Positions 53,631-60,412 of a stretch of DNA of 64,000 nucleotides are shown here, piece by piece. Source of the DNA: Pseudomonadota bacterium (GTDB taxonomy: Bacteria > Pseudomonadota > Gammaproteobacteria > Xanthomonadales > Rhodanobacteraceae); contig JAEWGO010000008.1 of assembly GCA_023388255.1 (NCBI GenBank), forward strand, positions 1-64,000. The letters run 5' to 3'. The notes below the pieces were generated by a model that searched no databases, had not been told where the DNA came from, and saw nothing but the letters and a program-made list of their open reading frames with translations. How positions within the stretch are numbered: position 1 is the stretch's first letter; the number at the start of each line of letters is the position of its first letter. Position numbers and translations under genes: made by a program.

Positions 53631-56036
53631 GTGATCTTCCCATTCCGCCGTATCGCGAAGAAGGCAGTGGCCGCGTTGCTGCTCCTCCTCGCGGTCGCCG
53701 TGCTGCTCGACCGCATGTTCCCGCTGCCATTGCCGGACGGAAACAGCGGCAGCACGGTCGTGCTCGCCCGTGATGGCACGCCGCTGCGCGCATTCCCGGA
53801 CAGCGACGGCGTCTGGCGCTATCCGACAAGGATCGATGAAGTCTCGCCGCTCTACGTCGAGGCACTGCTGACCTACGAGGACCGCTGGTTCTGGCGCCAT
53901 CCCGGCGTCAACCCGCTCGCGATGGCGCGCGCGTTCGCGCAGTGGCTCACGCATCGGCGCATCGTTTCCGGCGGCTCGACCCTGACGATGCAGGTCGCGC
54001 GCATCCTCGATGGCACGCCGCACAGCGCGGCCGGCAAGCTGCGCCAGATGCTGCGCGCGCTGCAACTCGAAGCGCACCTGTCCAAGCGCGAGATACTGAC
54101 CCTGTATCTCGATCGCGCGCCGTTCGGCGGCACCATCGAAGGCGTCGAAGCGGCGTCGTGGGCATATCTGGGCAAGCCGGCCTCGCGGCTGTCGCACGCG
54201 GAGGCCGCGCTGCTCACGGTGTTGCCGCAGATGCCGAGCCGGTTGCGTCCGGATCGCAATGCCGACGCGGCGCGCGTCGCGCGCGACAAGGTGCTCGATC
54301 GCATGGCGGAACTCGGCGTGTGGACGCGCACCGAAGTGCACGATGCCGAAGTCGAATCGGTCGCCGCCCGCTCATTGCAACCGCCGCTGTCGGCCGCGCT
54401 GCTGGCCGAACGCCTGCACGCGCAGATGCCGCAGGCGCGACGCATCGCCACCACGATCGACGCCGGGCTGCAGCGCGCGCTCGAAGCCCGCGTGACGGAC
54501 TACCTTGCGCGCCTGCCCGAGCGCACCTCCGCCGCGCTGCTGGTGGTCGACAATGCGAGCCTCGAAGCGCGTGCCTATGTCGGTTCGGCGGCATTCGGCG
54601 ACGAGGCGCGCCTCGGCCATGTCGACATGGTGCGTGCCTGGCGCTCGCCGGGTTCCACCTTGAAGCCGTTCCTCTACGGCCTCGCGCTGGACGACGGCCT
54701 GATCGATTCGGAAAGCCTGCTGATCGACGCGCCGCAATCGTTCGGCACGTATCGCCCCGGCAATTTCGACATGGCCTACAACGGTCCGATCGGCGCCGCT
54801 GAAGCGTTGCGGCTTTCACTCAACGTGCCGGCCGTGGATCTGCTTGACCGCGTCGGACCGACACGCTTCGCGGCACGCCTCGCCAACGCCGGCCTCGCCT
54901 TGCGCCTGCCGCGAGGCGTGCAACCGAACCTTTCGGTAATCCTCGGCGGTGCCGGCGTACGGATGGAGGATCTGGTCGGCGCGTATACCGCATTGAATCG
55001 CGGCGGCATCGGCGGACGCGTGCGCTATGTGCAGGACGAAGCGCTGTCGGAACGACACGTACTGTCGGATGGCGCGGCCTGGATCGTACGCGACATCCTC
55101 GAAGCGAATCCCCGCCCCGGCTACTCGCCCGGCACGTTCGATCCGGGTTCGCGGCCGCGCGTTGCCTGGAAGACCGGCACCAGCTACGGCTTTCGCGACG
55201 CATGGGCCGTGGGCGCGACGCGGCGATTCACGGTTGCGGTGTGGATCGGTCGCCCGGATGGCACGCCGCTACCAGGCCAGTACGGCGCGGTCACCGCGTT
55301 GCCGCTGATGTTCCAGGTCGTCGACAGCCTGCCGCGCGGCGCGCTTTCGGCAGCACCGCAACCGCCGCCGGCCAGCGTGACCGAGACGGAAATCTGCTGG
55401 CCGCTCGGCCTCGCGCTCGATCCTGCGCAACCGGACTTGTGCCATCAGAAGCACGTCGCATGGGTCTTGAACGGCGTGATTCCGCCGACCTTGCCGGAGC
55501 GCGACGCGGCCAGCTGGGGCGCTGACATCACGCATCTGCGCGTGGATGCGCGCAGCGGCGCGCGCCTCAGTGCGGGCTGCGAAAGCGACGCGGAAATGCG
55601 GACTGCCGGGACAAAAGCATCGCGACTCAAGCCGCTCCCACAAAGCGCGCAAATCAAGGAAATCGACATCGCGCGCTGGCCCGCGCTCGCCTACCCGTGG
55701 CTGTCGCGTGACCTGCGCCGCCGCGCGAGCCTGCCGCCGCTGGCGAAGGGTTGCGCACCGGACGGTCTCGATGCGGCACAACCGCTGCGCATCGACGGCA
55801 TCGCCGACAACGCCTCGATCGCACGCGCGCCGAACAGCACGGAACCCGCGCGCCTGCGCCTGCGCGCGCTCGGCGCCAGCAACGGCGTGTTGTGGCTGGT
55901 CGACGGCAAGCTCGAAGGCGAGACGATGGGAAACGCAAGCTTCGAACATGCGTTTGCCGAAACCGGCCTGCATCGCATCACCGCGATGAGCGCCGGCGGC
56001 GCTTATGCGCAGGTGCAGTTGCGCGTGTTGCGCTAA
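53631..56036 (+). CDS. pbpC: Penicillin-binding protein 1C
   Basis: This bifunctional peptidoglycan synthase has 801 residues from GTG 53631. An N-terminal membrane helix is followed by the GT51 transglycosylase domain (EDRWFWRHPGVNP and GGSTLTMQVAR). The transpeptidase domain has SPGSTLKP (Ser-x-x-Lys), LSLN and KTGTS; a PBP1C C-terminal domain ends it. The frame is open to 53544, but that stretch reads repeat-like DNA; GTG 53631 sits just before the basic/hydrophobic anchor. Inside the C-terminal region about 12 residues (AGTKASRLKPLP) come from an inserted repeat (55611-55645). It forms a unit with the A2M gene. Confidence 0.93.
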   Translation: MIFPFRRIAKKAVAALLLLLAVAVLLDRMFPLPLPDGNSGSTVVLARDGTPLRAFPDSDGVWRYPTRIDEVSPLYVEALLTYEDRWFWRHPGVNPLAMARAFAQWLTHRRIVSGGSTLTMQVARILDGTPHSAAGKLRQMLRALQLEAHLSKREILTLYLDRAPFGGTIEGVEAASWAYLGKPASRLSHAEAALLTVLPQMPSRLRPDRNADAARVARDKVLDRMAELGVWTRTEVHDAEVESVAARSLQPPLSAALLAERLHAQMPQARRIATTIDAGLQRALEARVTDYLARLPERTSAALLVVDNASLEARAYVGSAAFGDEARLGHVDMVRAWRSPGSTLKPFLYGLALDDGLIDSESLLIDAPQSFGTYRPGNFDMAYNGPIGAAEALRLSLNVPAVDLLDRVGPTRFAARLANAGLALRLPRGVQPNLSVILGGAGVRMEDLVGAYTALNRGGIGGRVRYVQDEALSERHVLSDGAAWIVRDILEANPRPGYSPGTFDPGSRPRVAWKTGTSYGFRDAWAVGATRRFTVAVWIGRPDGTPLPGQYGAVTALPLMFQVVDSLPRGALSAAPQPPPASVTETEICWPLGLALDPAQPDLCHQKHVAWVLNGVIPPTLPERDAASWGADITHLRVDARSGARLSAGCESDAEMRTAGTKASRLKPLPQSAQIKEIDIARWPALAYPWLSRDLRRRASLPPLAKGCAPDGLDAAQPLRIDGIADNASIARAPNSTEPARLRLRALGASNGVLWLVDGKLEGETMGNASFEHAFAETGLHRITAMSAGGAYAQVQLRVLR
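55611..55645. repeat. REP-like element inside pbpC
   Basis: The sequence acaaaagcatcgcgactcaa, followed by gccgctcccacaaag, is the reverse complement of the well-known Pseudomonas/xanthomonad repeat of the GGGAGCGrCTTnAGTCGCGATGCTTTTGT type. It lies in frame within the coding region. A duplication of the flanking codons is not obvious. Confidence 0.65.
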
Positions 56037-56040
56037 CGCG

Positions 56041-56072
56041 GTGTGCAGCGGGGCGAAACTCGGCCTGCACAC
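56041..56072 (+). terminator. Hairpin after pbpC
   Basis: GTGTGCAG (56041-56048) pairs with CTGCACAC (56065-56072), starting 5 bases after the pbpC stop. There is no T-run. The rest of the gap to 56194 carries repeat-like GC sequence and no gene. Termination is possible. Confidence 0.35.
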
Positions 56073-56194
56073 GATCAACCGATCCCGCGATACGGAATGC
56101 CGGGCTGCAGGTCGGGATTCATGCCAACGAGGTGCATCCTGGCGGCCTTGCTTCCACTCAGTCGACAACGAGCCATCGCGAGCACCAAAAGAGA

Positions 56195-56833
56195 TCAGGC
56201 CTCGATCAACCCGTTGCGCACCGCAATCAAGGTCAGCTCCGACTGGTTGCCGGCGCTGAGTTTCTGCTTGATGTTGTACAGATGCGTACCGACCGTGTTC
56301 GGCGAGAGTTTCAATACCTCGGCAATGCGGTTCACCGACTGCCCGCGCGCGAGCTGGATGAAAACCGCGAACTCGCGTTCCGACAGCGCCTCGACCGGGC
56401 CGCCGCTGCCCTCGCCTGCATGCGTGGCGAGCTTGGCTGCGACGTCGGCGTCGAGATAAACGCGTCCGCCGGCGATCGCGCGCACCGCCGCGATGAGTTC
56501 TTCCGGCGCGCTGCGCTTGGAGAGATAGCCGAGCGCGCCGGCCTTCAGCACGCGCCGCGGATGCGCACTGTCCTCGTGCGCGGACAGCACCAGAACGCGC
56601 GCGTCCTTGTCACGCGCAAGCAGTCGGCGCACGGCTTCGATGCCGCCCATGCCGGGCATCGAGAGGTCCATGACGACGACGTCCGGCCGCACATCGGCGT
56701 AGCGCTGGTAGGCAAGCTCGCCGCTGTCCGCCTCCGACGCGACTTCGATATCGCCGCCGGCTTCGAGCAGCATGCGAAAGCCGAAACGCACGACCGCATG
56801 ATCGTCGACCAGCATGACGCGGATCTTCGCCAT
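56195..56833 (-). CDS. NarL/LuxR-type response regulator
   Basis: A 212-residue response regulator. The receiver domain starts KIRVMLVDDH (acidic pair Asp10-Asp11), with phospho-acceptor Asp56 in VVMDLSMPGMGG and Lys in GYLSKRSAPEEL. The C-terminal LuxR helix-turn-helix reads LSEREFAVFIQLARGQSVNRIAEVLKLSPNTVGTHLYNIKQKL. It overlaps the kinase stop; an ATG 9 bases upstream (56842) is also possible. With the kinase gene it forms a two-component system whose targets are unknown. Confidence 0.93.
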   Translation of the reverse strand: MAKIRVMLVDDHAVVRFGFRMLLEAGGDIEVASEADSGELAYQRYADVRPDVVVMDLSMPGMGGIEAVRRLLARDKDARVLVLSAHEDSAHPRRVLKAGALGYLSKRSAPEELIAAVRAIAGGRVYLDADVAAKLATHAGEGSGGPVEALSEREFAVFIQLARGQSVNRIAEVLKLSPNTVGTHLYNIKQKLSAGNQSELTLIAVRNGLIEA

Positions 56834-56838
56834 CACGA

Positions 56839-58176
56839 TCATTCCAGCGGCAGGCGCGCGTGCACACGCGTGCCGCCGCCGTCGAGGTTGTCCAATGCCA
56901 ACGTGCCTCCTAGTGCGTCCGCGCGTTCGCGCATGCCACGGATGCCATAGTGGCCGGGTCGTTGCCAATCCGGCGCGAGTCCGCGTCCGTCGTCGCGCAC
57001 CTCGATCGCCAACGCCGCCGCATCGCAGCCGATGGCGATGTCGATGCGTTGCGGTTGCGCGTGGCGCAACGCGTTCGTGGTCGCTTCCTGCACGATGCGG
57101 AACGCCGCCAGCGCGTAGCTCTCGCCGAGTAGCGCCGGCATCGTGCCGATCGCCAGTCCGAATGCGATGAGCGGATATTCGCGCCGCCACGTCGCGACGC
57201 GATCCTCGATCGCTTCGGCGAGATCCAGATCGTCGAGCGCCGGTGGCCGCAGGCGCGGGATCAGCGCGTGCAGCGCGTCGTACAACTCGGCTGCGGTCGT
57301 CGCGATCAGTCGCGCGGTGTCGCGCGTCGGCGCATCGCTGGCTTCGCGTTGCGTCAGCGCGATCGCCATGCTGCGGATCGCGGTGAGGCGCTGGCCGGTC
57401 TCGTCGTGCAGTTCGAGCGCGATGTGGCGGCGTTCGTCCTCGATGCGGTTCTGCACCAGCGCGGCGAGTTCGCGGCTTTGTTCCAGCCGCAGGGTCGCCT
57501 CGACCGCCTCGCGCCGGGCATCGAGATTTTCCTCGACGGCCTGCGCAGCGCGGTTGAATGCGCGTGCGATCGCACCGGCTTCGGCACCTTCCAGTTGCGG
57601 TAGGCGCGTGTGGTAGGCGCCGTCCTGCATGTCCTCCAAGCCACGCACGATGGTCTGGAACGGCCGCGTCGCGCGTCGCACCAGCCAGAACACGACCAGG
57701 TTGCCGAACACCATCGCGAGCACGCCGGCTTCGAGCAGGAGCACGCTGTCGTCCCAACCGTCGAGCACCGCTCGCGACGCGTTCGATTCGATATCGAGCA
57801 CGCTGTCGGCGAAGCGCAACGTGCTGTGCATCGGCTCCGGCGCAACCAGCGCGGCATACCACGCCGGCGCGTTGCGGCCAGCCTTGTACGGCGATGGAGG
57901 CGACTCGTACACCTGCCGGCCCTGCGCATCGCGCAAACGGATCTCGGTCGACCGCACGCGACCGAGCCGCTCCAACGACTGCAACACGATCGGTTGGCTG
58001 GTCTGCGCGTAGGTCTCGACGAAATACGCGAGCAGCTGCGTCGCGACCCGATTCGCGGCTTCGGTTTCCTCGCGCACGCTGCGCCGCGTATCGAGCAGCT
58101 GGAACATGATCACGACCGCGGTGAACAGCGCGATCAGGCTGGCGACAAGCAGGTTGATCCGGGTGCGCAGGCTCAT
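56839..58176 (-). CDS. Sensor histidine kinase (HisKA_3 type)
   Basis: A 445-residue membrane sensor kinase. Two membrane helices (about 8-28 and 150-167) flank a periplasmic domain of about 120 residues with no recognised ligand-binding fold. A HAMP domain (RPFQTIVRGLEDMQDG onward) leads to the HisKA_3 dimerisation helix ERRHIALELHDETGQR with phospho-acceptor His257, and a HATPase domain (FRIVQEATTNALRHA, DDGRG, GIRGMRERA). It is the partner of the overlapping NarL-type regulator gene. Confidence 0.93.
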   Translation of the reverse strand: MSLRTRINLLVASLIALFTAVVIMFQLLDTRRSVREETEAANRVATQLLAYFVETYAQTSQPIVLQSLERLGRVRSTEIRLRDAQGRQVYESPPSPYKAGRNAPAWYAALVAPEPMHSTLRFADSVLDIESNASRAVLDGWDDSVLLLEAGVLAMVFGNLVVFWLVRRATRPFQTIVRGLEDMQDGAYHTRLPQLEGAEAGAIARAFNRAAQAVEENLDARREAVEATLRLEQSRELAALVQNRIEDERRHIALELHDETGQRLTAIRSMAIALTQREASDAPTRDTARLIATTAAELYDALHALIPRLRPPALDDLDLAEAIEDRVATWRREYPLIAFGLAIGTMPALLGESYALAAFRIVQEATTNALRHAQPQRIDIAIGCDAAALAIEVRDDGRGLAPDWQRPGHYGIRGMRERADALGGTLALDNLDGGGTRVHARLPLE

Positions 58177-58240
58177 GCGCAGATTATGAGTGGACGCGAC
58201 GGCGATGCGTCAGTCGATGAAAGCTCCGGCATCGACGAAA

Positions 58241-58263
58241 TCCTTCTCGACACGGGAGAAGGA
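58241..58263 (-). terminator. Candidate terminator of the dnaJ-like gene
   Basis: On the minus strand TCCTTCTC and GAGAAGGA arms enclose a 7-base loop and lead into TTTCG, 14 bases beyond the stop. The stem is good and the T-run short. Confidence 0.45.
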
Positions 58264-58277
58264 AATACCGCCATCGC

Positions 58278-59171
58278 TCACGCCAACGACGCACGCGGAT
58301 CGAAGTCGAATGCCTTCGACATGTCCTCGTAGAGCACGCGCTGCTCGTCGGACATGGCCGGCGGCACGCGCACGGTCAAGGTGACGATCTGGTCACCCGG
58401 CGTCTTGCCGGGCCAGCCGCGGCCGCGCAGGCGCATCTTGCGGCCGCCATCGGAACCCGGCGGGATGCGCAGTTCGACGTTGCCGCCAAGCGTCGGCACC
58501 GTCACGCTCGCGCCGAGCGCGGCTTCCCACGGCGCGAGCGGCAGGTCGAGCAGCACGTCATGGCCGTCCAGCCGGAAACGCGGGTCGTCACGCAGACCGA
58601 CTTCGAGGATCAGGTCACCGGCCGAGCCACCATGCGTGCCGGGATAACCCTGGCCCGCCAAACGGATCTGCTGGCCGGGAACGATGCCGACCGGGATCTT
58701 CACTTCCAGCGTACGCTCGCCATTGCCATCGCGCAGACTGAAGCGCTCGCGGCCACCCTTGTACGCGGTCGCGATGTCGACCGCGATTTGCGCGTGCAAG
58801 TCGCGCCCACGGCGCGGACCTGAGCGACCGGCGCCCGCACCGCGATTACCGAACAGCGATTCGAAGAACTCGCTGAAGTCCTCGCCACCACCGCCGAAAT
58901 TCGTTTCGCGCTGCCAGTTCGGCGGCGGTCCGCGGAACTCGTCGCCGCCGCGATAGCCGCCCGCGCGGATCTGGTCGTAGGCCTTGCGCCGATCCGGCTC
59001 CTTCAGCGCTTCATAGGCTTCGTTGACGGCCTTGAACTTGTCCTCGGCGCCGGCTTCCTTGCTGACGTCCGGGTGATATTTGCGCGCGAGCCGACGATAG
59101 GCGGACTTGATCTCCGCATCGGTCGCGCCGGACTTCACGCCCAGCGTGTCGTAGTAATCCTTGAACTCCAT
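58278..59171 (-). CDS. cbpA: DnaJ-family co-chaperone, CbpA-like
   Basis: A 297-residue Hsp40 of the CbpA type. The J domain (about 1-70) has YYDTLGVKSGATDAEIKSAY and the HPD motif in RKYHPDVSKE. A Gly/Phe-rich linker follows, then two DnaJ C-terminal domains (TLEVKIPVGIVPGQQIRLAGQG; LLDLPLAPWEAALGASVTVPTL). There is no zinc-finger CxxCxGxG cluster, which separates CbpA from DnaJ. GGGAG precedes ATG 59171. It lies downstream of hsp20. Confidence 0.93.
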   Translation of the reverse strand: MEFKDYYDTLGVKSGATDAEIKSAYRRLARKYHPDVSKEAGAEDKFKAVNEAYEALKEPDRRKAYDQIRAGGYRGGDEFRGPPPNWQRETNFGGGGEDFSEFFESLFGNRGAGAGRSGPRRGRDLHAQIAVDIATAYKGGRERFSLRDGNGERTLEVKIPVGIVPGQQIRLAGQGYPGTHGGSAGDLILEVGLRDDPRFRLDGHDVLLDLPLAPWEAALGASVTVPTLGGNVELRIPPGSDGGRKMRLRGRGWPGKTPGDQIVTLTVRVPPAMSDEQRVLYEDMSKAFDFDPRASLA

Positions 59172-59189
59172 CGTTCTCCCGAACCTCCC

Positions 59190-59224
59190 AAACGAAACGG
59201 CCCGCGGTTTCGACACCGCGGGCC
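59190..59224 (-). terminator. Hairpin between hsp20 and the dnaJ-like gene
   Basis: GGCCCGCGGT (59199-59208) and ACCGCGGGCC (59215-59224) form a perfect 10-bp stem with a 6-base loop. On the minus strand it leads into GTTTCGTTTG. It fits a terminator for hsp20, but it also ends only 27 bases before the dnaJ-like ATG, so it may act as an attenuator or in the leader of that gene. Confidence 0.7.
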
Positions 59225-59293
59225 ATCATGCCTCAATCGGTACGCCGCCGCGTATCGGCAGACGTATCCGCGCGCCCTGATGCGGCGCTTGCG

Positions 59294-59725
59294 TCAGCTC
59301 GCGATCGCGATGCGGCGCGGAGTCGTTTCCGGCTTCTTCGGGATCGATATCTCGAGCACGCCGTTGCGGCCGCTGGCGGTAATTCCGTCCGCATCGGCGC
59401 TGTCCGGCAGCACGAAGCGGCGATCGAAGCTGCCGTGCTTGCGCTCGCTATGCGTGAACGTGGCGGTCTCTTCCTTCACTTCGGCCTTGCGCTCGCCCTT
59501 CAGCGACAGCACGCCCTTGTCCATCTGGATCTCGATGGCGGCCGGATCGATGCCCGGCAGGTCGGCAAGGATGACGAAGCGCGCAGCCTCCTCGCGGATG
59601 TCGACACGCGGCGACCACGCCTGTGCGGGTGCGTTCGACGCATCGCCATTGAAGAAGCGCCGCAGCGCGGGGCCGGCGTGGACATTGCCGCGACCATGCC
59701 AGGGGTTGTAGTGGGTGACGATCAT
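59294..59725 (-). CDS. Small heat-shock protein, Hsp20/alpha-crystallin family
   Basis: A 143-residue ATP-independent chaperone. The N-terminus has the NPWHG segment. The alpha-crystallin domain runs from about WSPRVDIREEAARFV to GVLEISIPKKPET, with the A-x-x-x-n-G-V-L signature NGVLEISIPK. GGAGA precedes ATG 59725. A CTTGAAA sigma-32-like box lies about 70 bases upstream. Confidence 0.93.
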   Translation of the reverse strand: MIVTHYNPWHGRGNVHAGPALRRFFNGDASNAPAQAWSPRVDIREEAARFVILADLPGIDPAAIEIQMDKGVLSLKGERKAEVKEETATFTHSERKHGSFDRRFVLPDSADADGITASGRNGVLEISIPKKPETTPRRIAIAS

Positions 59726-59774
59726 GCTGATTCTCCGCAAAGGTGATGCGGCTTTGGTCGCCGCGATGGCGGAA

Positions 59775-59802
59775 AGGTAGGTCCGGCGGATCGGGTTTCA
59801 AG
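59775..59802 (-). promoter_or_regulatory. Sigma-32-like promoter of hsp20
   Basis: On the minus strand a perfect CTTGAAA -35 box (59802-59796) is followed after 14 bases by CCTACCT (59781-59775), a partial match to CCCATnT. Position and the gene's function fit heat-shock control. The -10 match is weak. Confidence 0.4.
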
Positions 59803-59872
59803 AGCAGCGCTCAGCCGGCACCTCGTATGATCCGCCACTCGCCCGCGCCGCGGGCGTCCAGCGAGGCATTCC

Positions 59873-60349
59873 ATGAGCATCCAGATCGGCGACCGCATTC
59901 CCGAGGCCACCCTCAACGTCCTCAAGGACGGCGTGCAGACCATTTCCACCGGCGACATCTTCAGCGGCCGCAAAATGGTGCTGTTCTCCGTCCCGGGCGC
60001 ATTCACGCCAACGTGTTCGGCCAAGCACCTGCCGGGCTATGTCGCGCATTTCGACGCGTTCAAGCAGCGCGGCATCGATGTCGCCTGCATTGCTGTCAAC
60101 GATGCGTTCGTGATGGATGCTTGGGCAAAGACTCAGAACGTGCCGGACGACCTGATGATGCTCGCCGACGGCAACGGTGCGTTCATGCAGGCGCTCGGCC
60201 TCGAAATGGACGCGACGCGTTTCGGCATGGGCCTGCGCGGCAAGCGCTTTGCGCTGTATGCCGAGGATGGCATCGTCAAGAAACTCGCCATCGAGGCACC
60301 GGGCGAGTTCAAGGTATCCAGCGCGGAGGCGATGCTGGCACAGGTTTGA
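59873..60349 (+). CDS. Peroxiredoxin, Prx5 family
   Basis: This 158-residue thiol peroxidase reduces H2O2 and alkyl peroxides. The active-site motif PGAFTPTCSAKHLPGY holds the peroxidatic Cys48. A second cysteine at about residue 72 (DVACIAV) could be a resolving or buried residue. Conserved NDAFVMDAW and the DGIVKKL ending are typical of bacterial/plant type II peroxiredoxins. It is a single-gene unit divergent from hsp20. Confidence 0.95.
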   Translation: MSIQIGDRIPEATLNVLKDGVQTISTGDIFSGRKMVLFSVPGAFTPTCSAKHLPGYVAHFDAFKQRGIDVACIAVNDAFVMDAWAKTQNVPDDLMMLADGNGAFMQALGLEMDATRFGMGLRGKRFALYAEDGIVKKLAIEAPGEFKVSSAEAMLAQV

Positions 60350-60357
60350 GCACGCCC

Positions 60358-60390
60358 AAAGGAAATGCCCTCTTGCAGACGCAAGAGGGC
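60358..60390 (-). terminator. Terminator of gyrA
   Basis: GCCCTCTTGC and GCAAGAGGGC form a perfect 10-bp stem with an agac loop (60367-60390). On the minus strand ATTTCCTTT follows, and the gyrA stop is 23 bases before it. The peroxiredoxin gene on the other strand ends 18 bases away, so it may serve both directions. Confidence 0.7.
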
Positions 60391-60412
60391 GTTCCGATCC
60401 GCTGCACAATCC

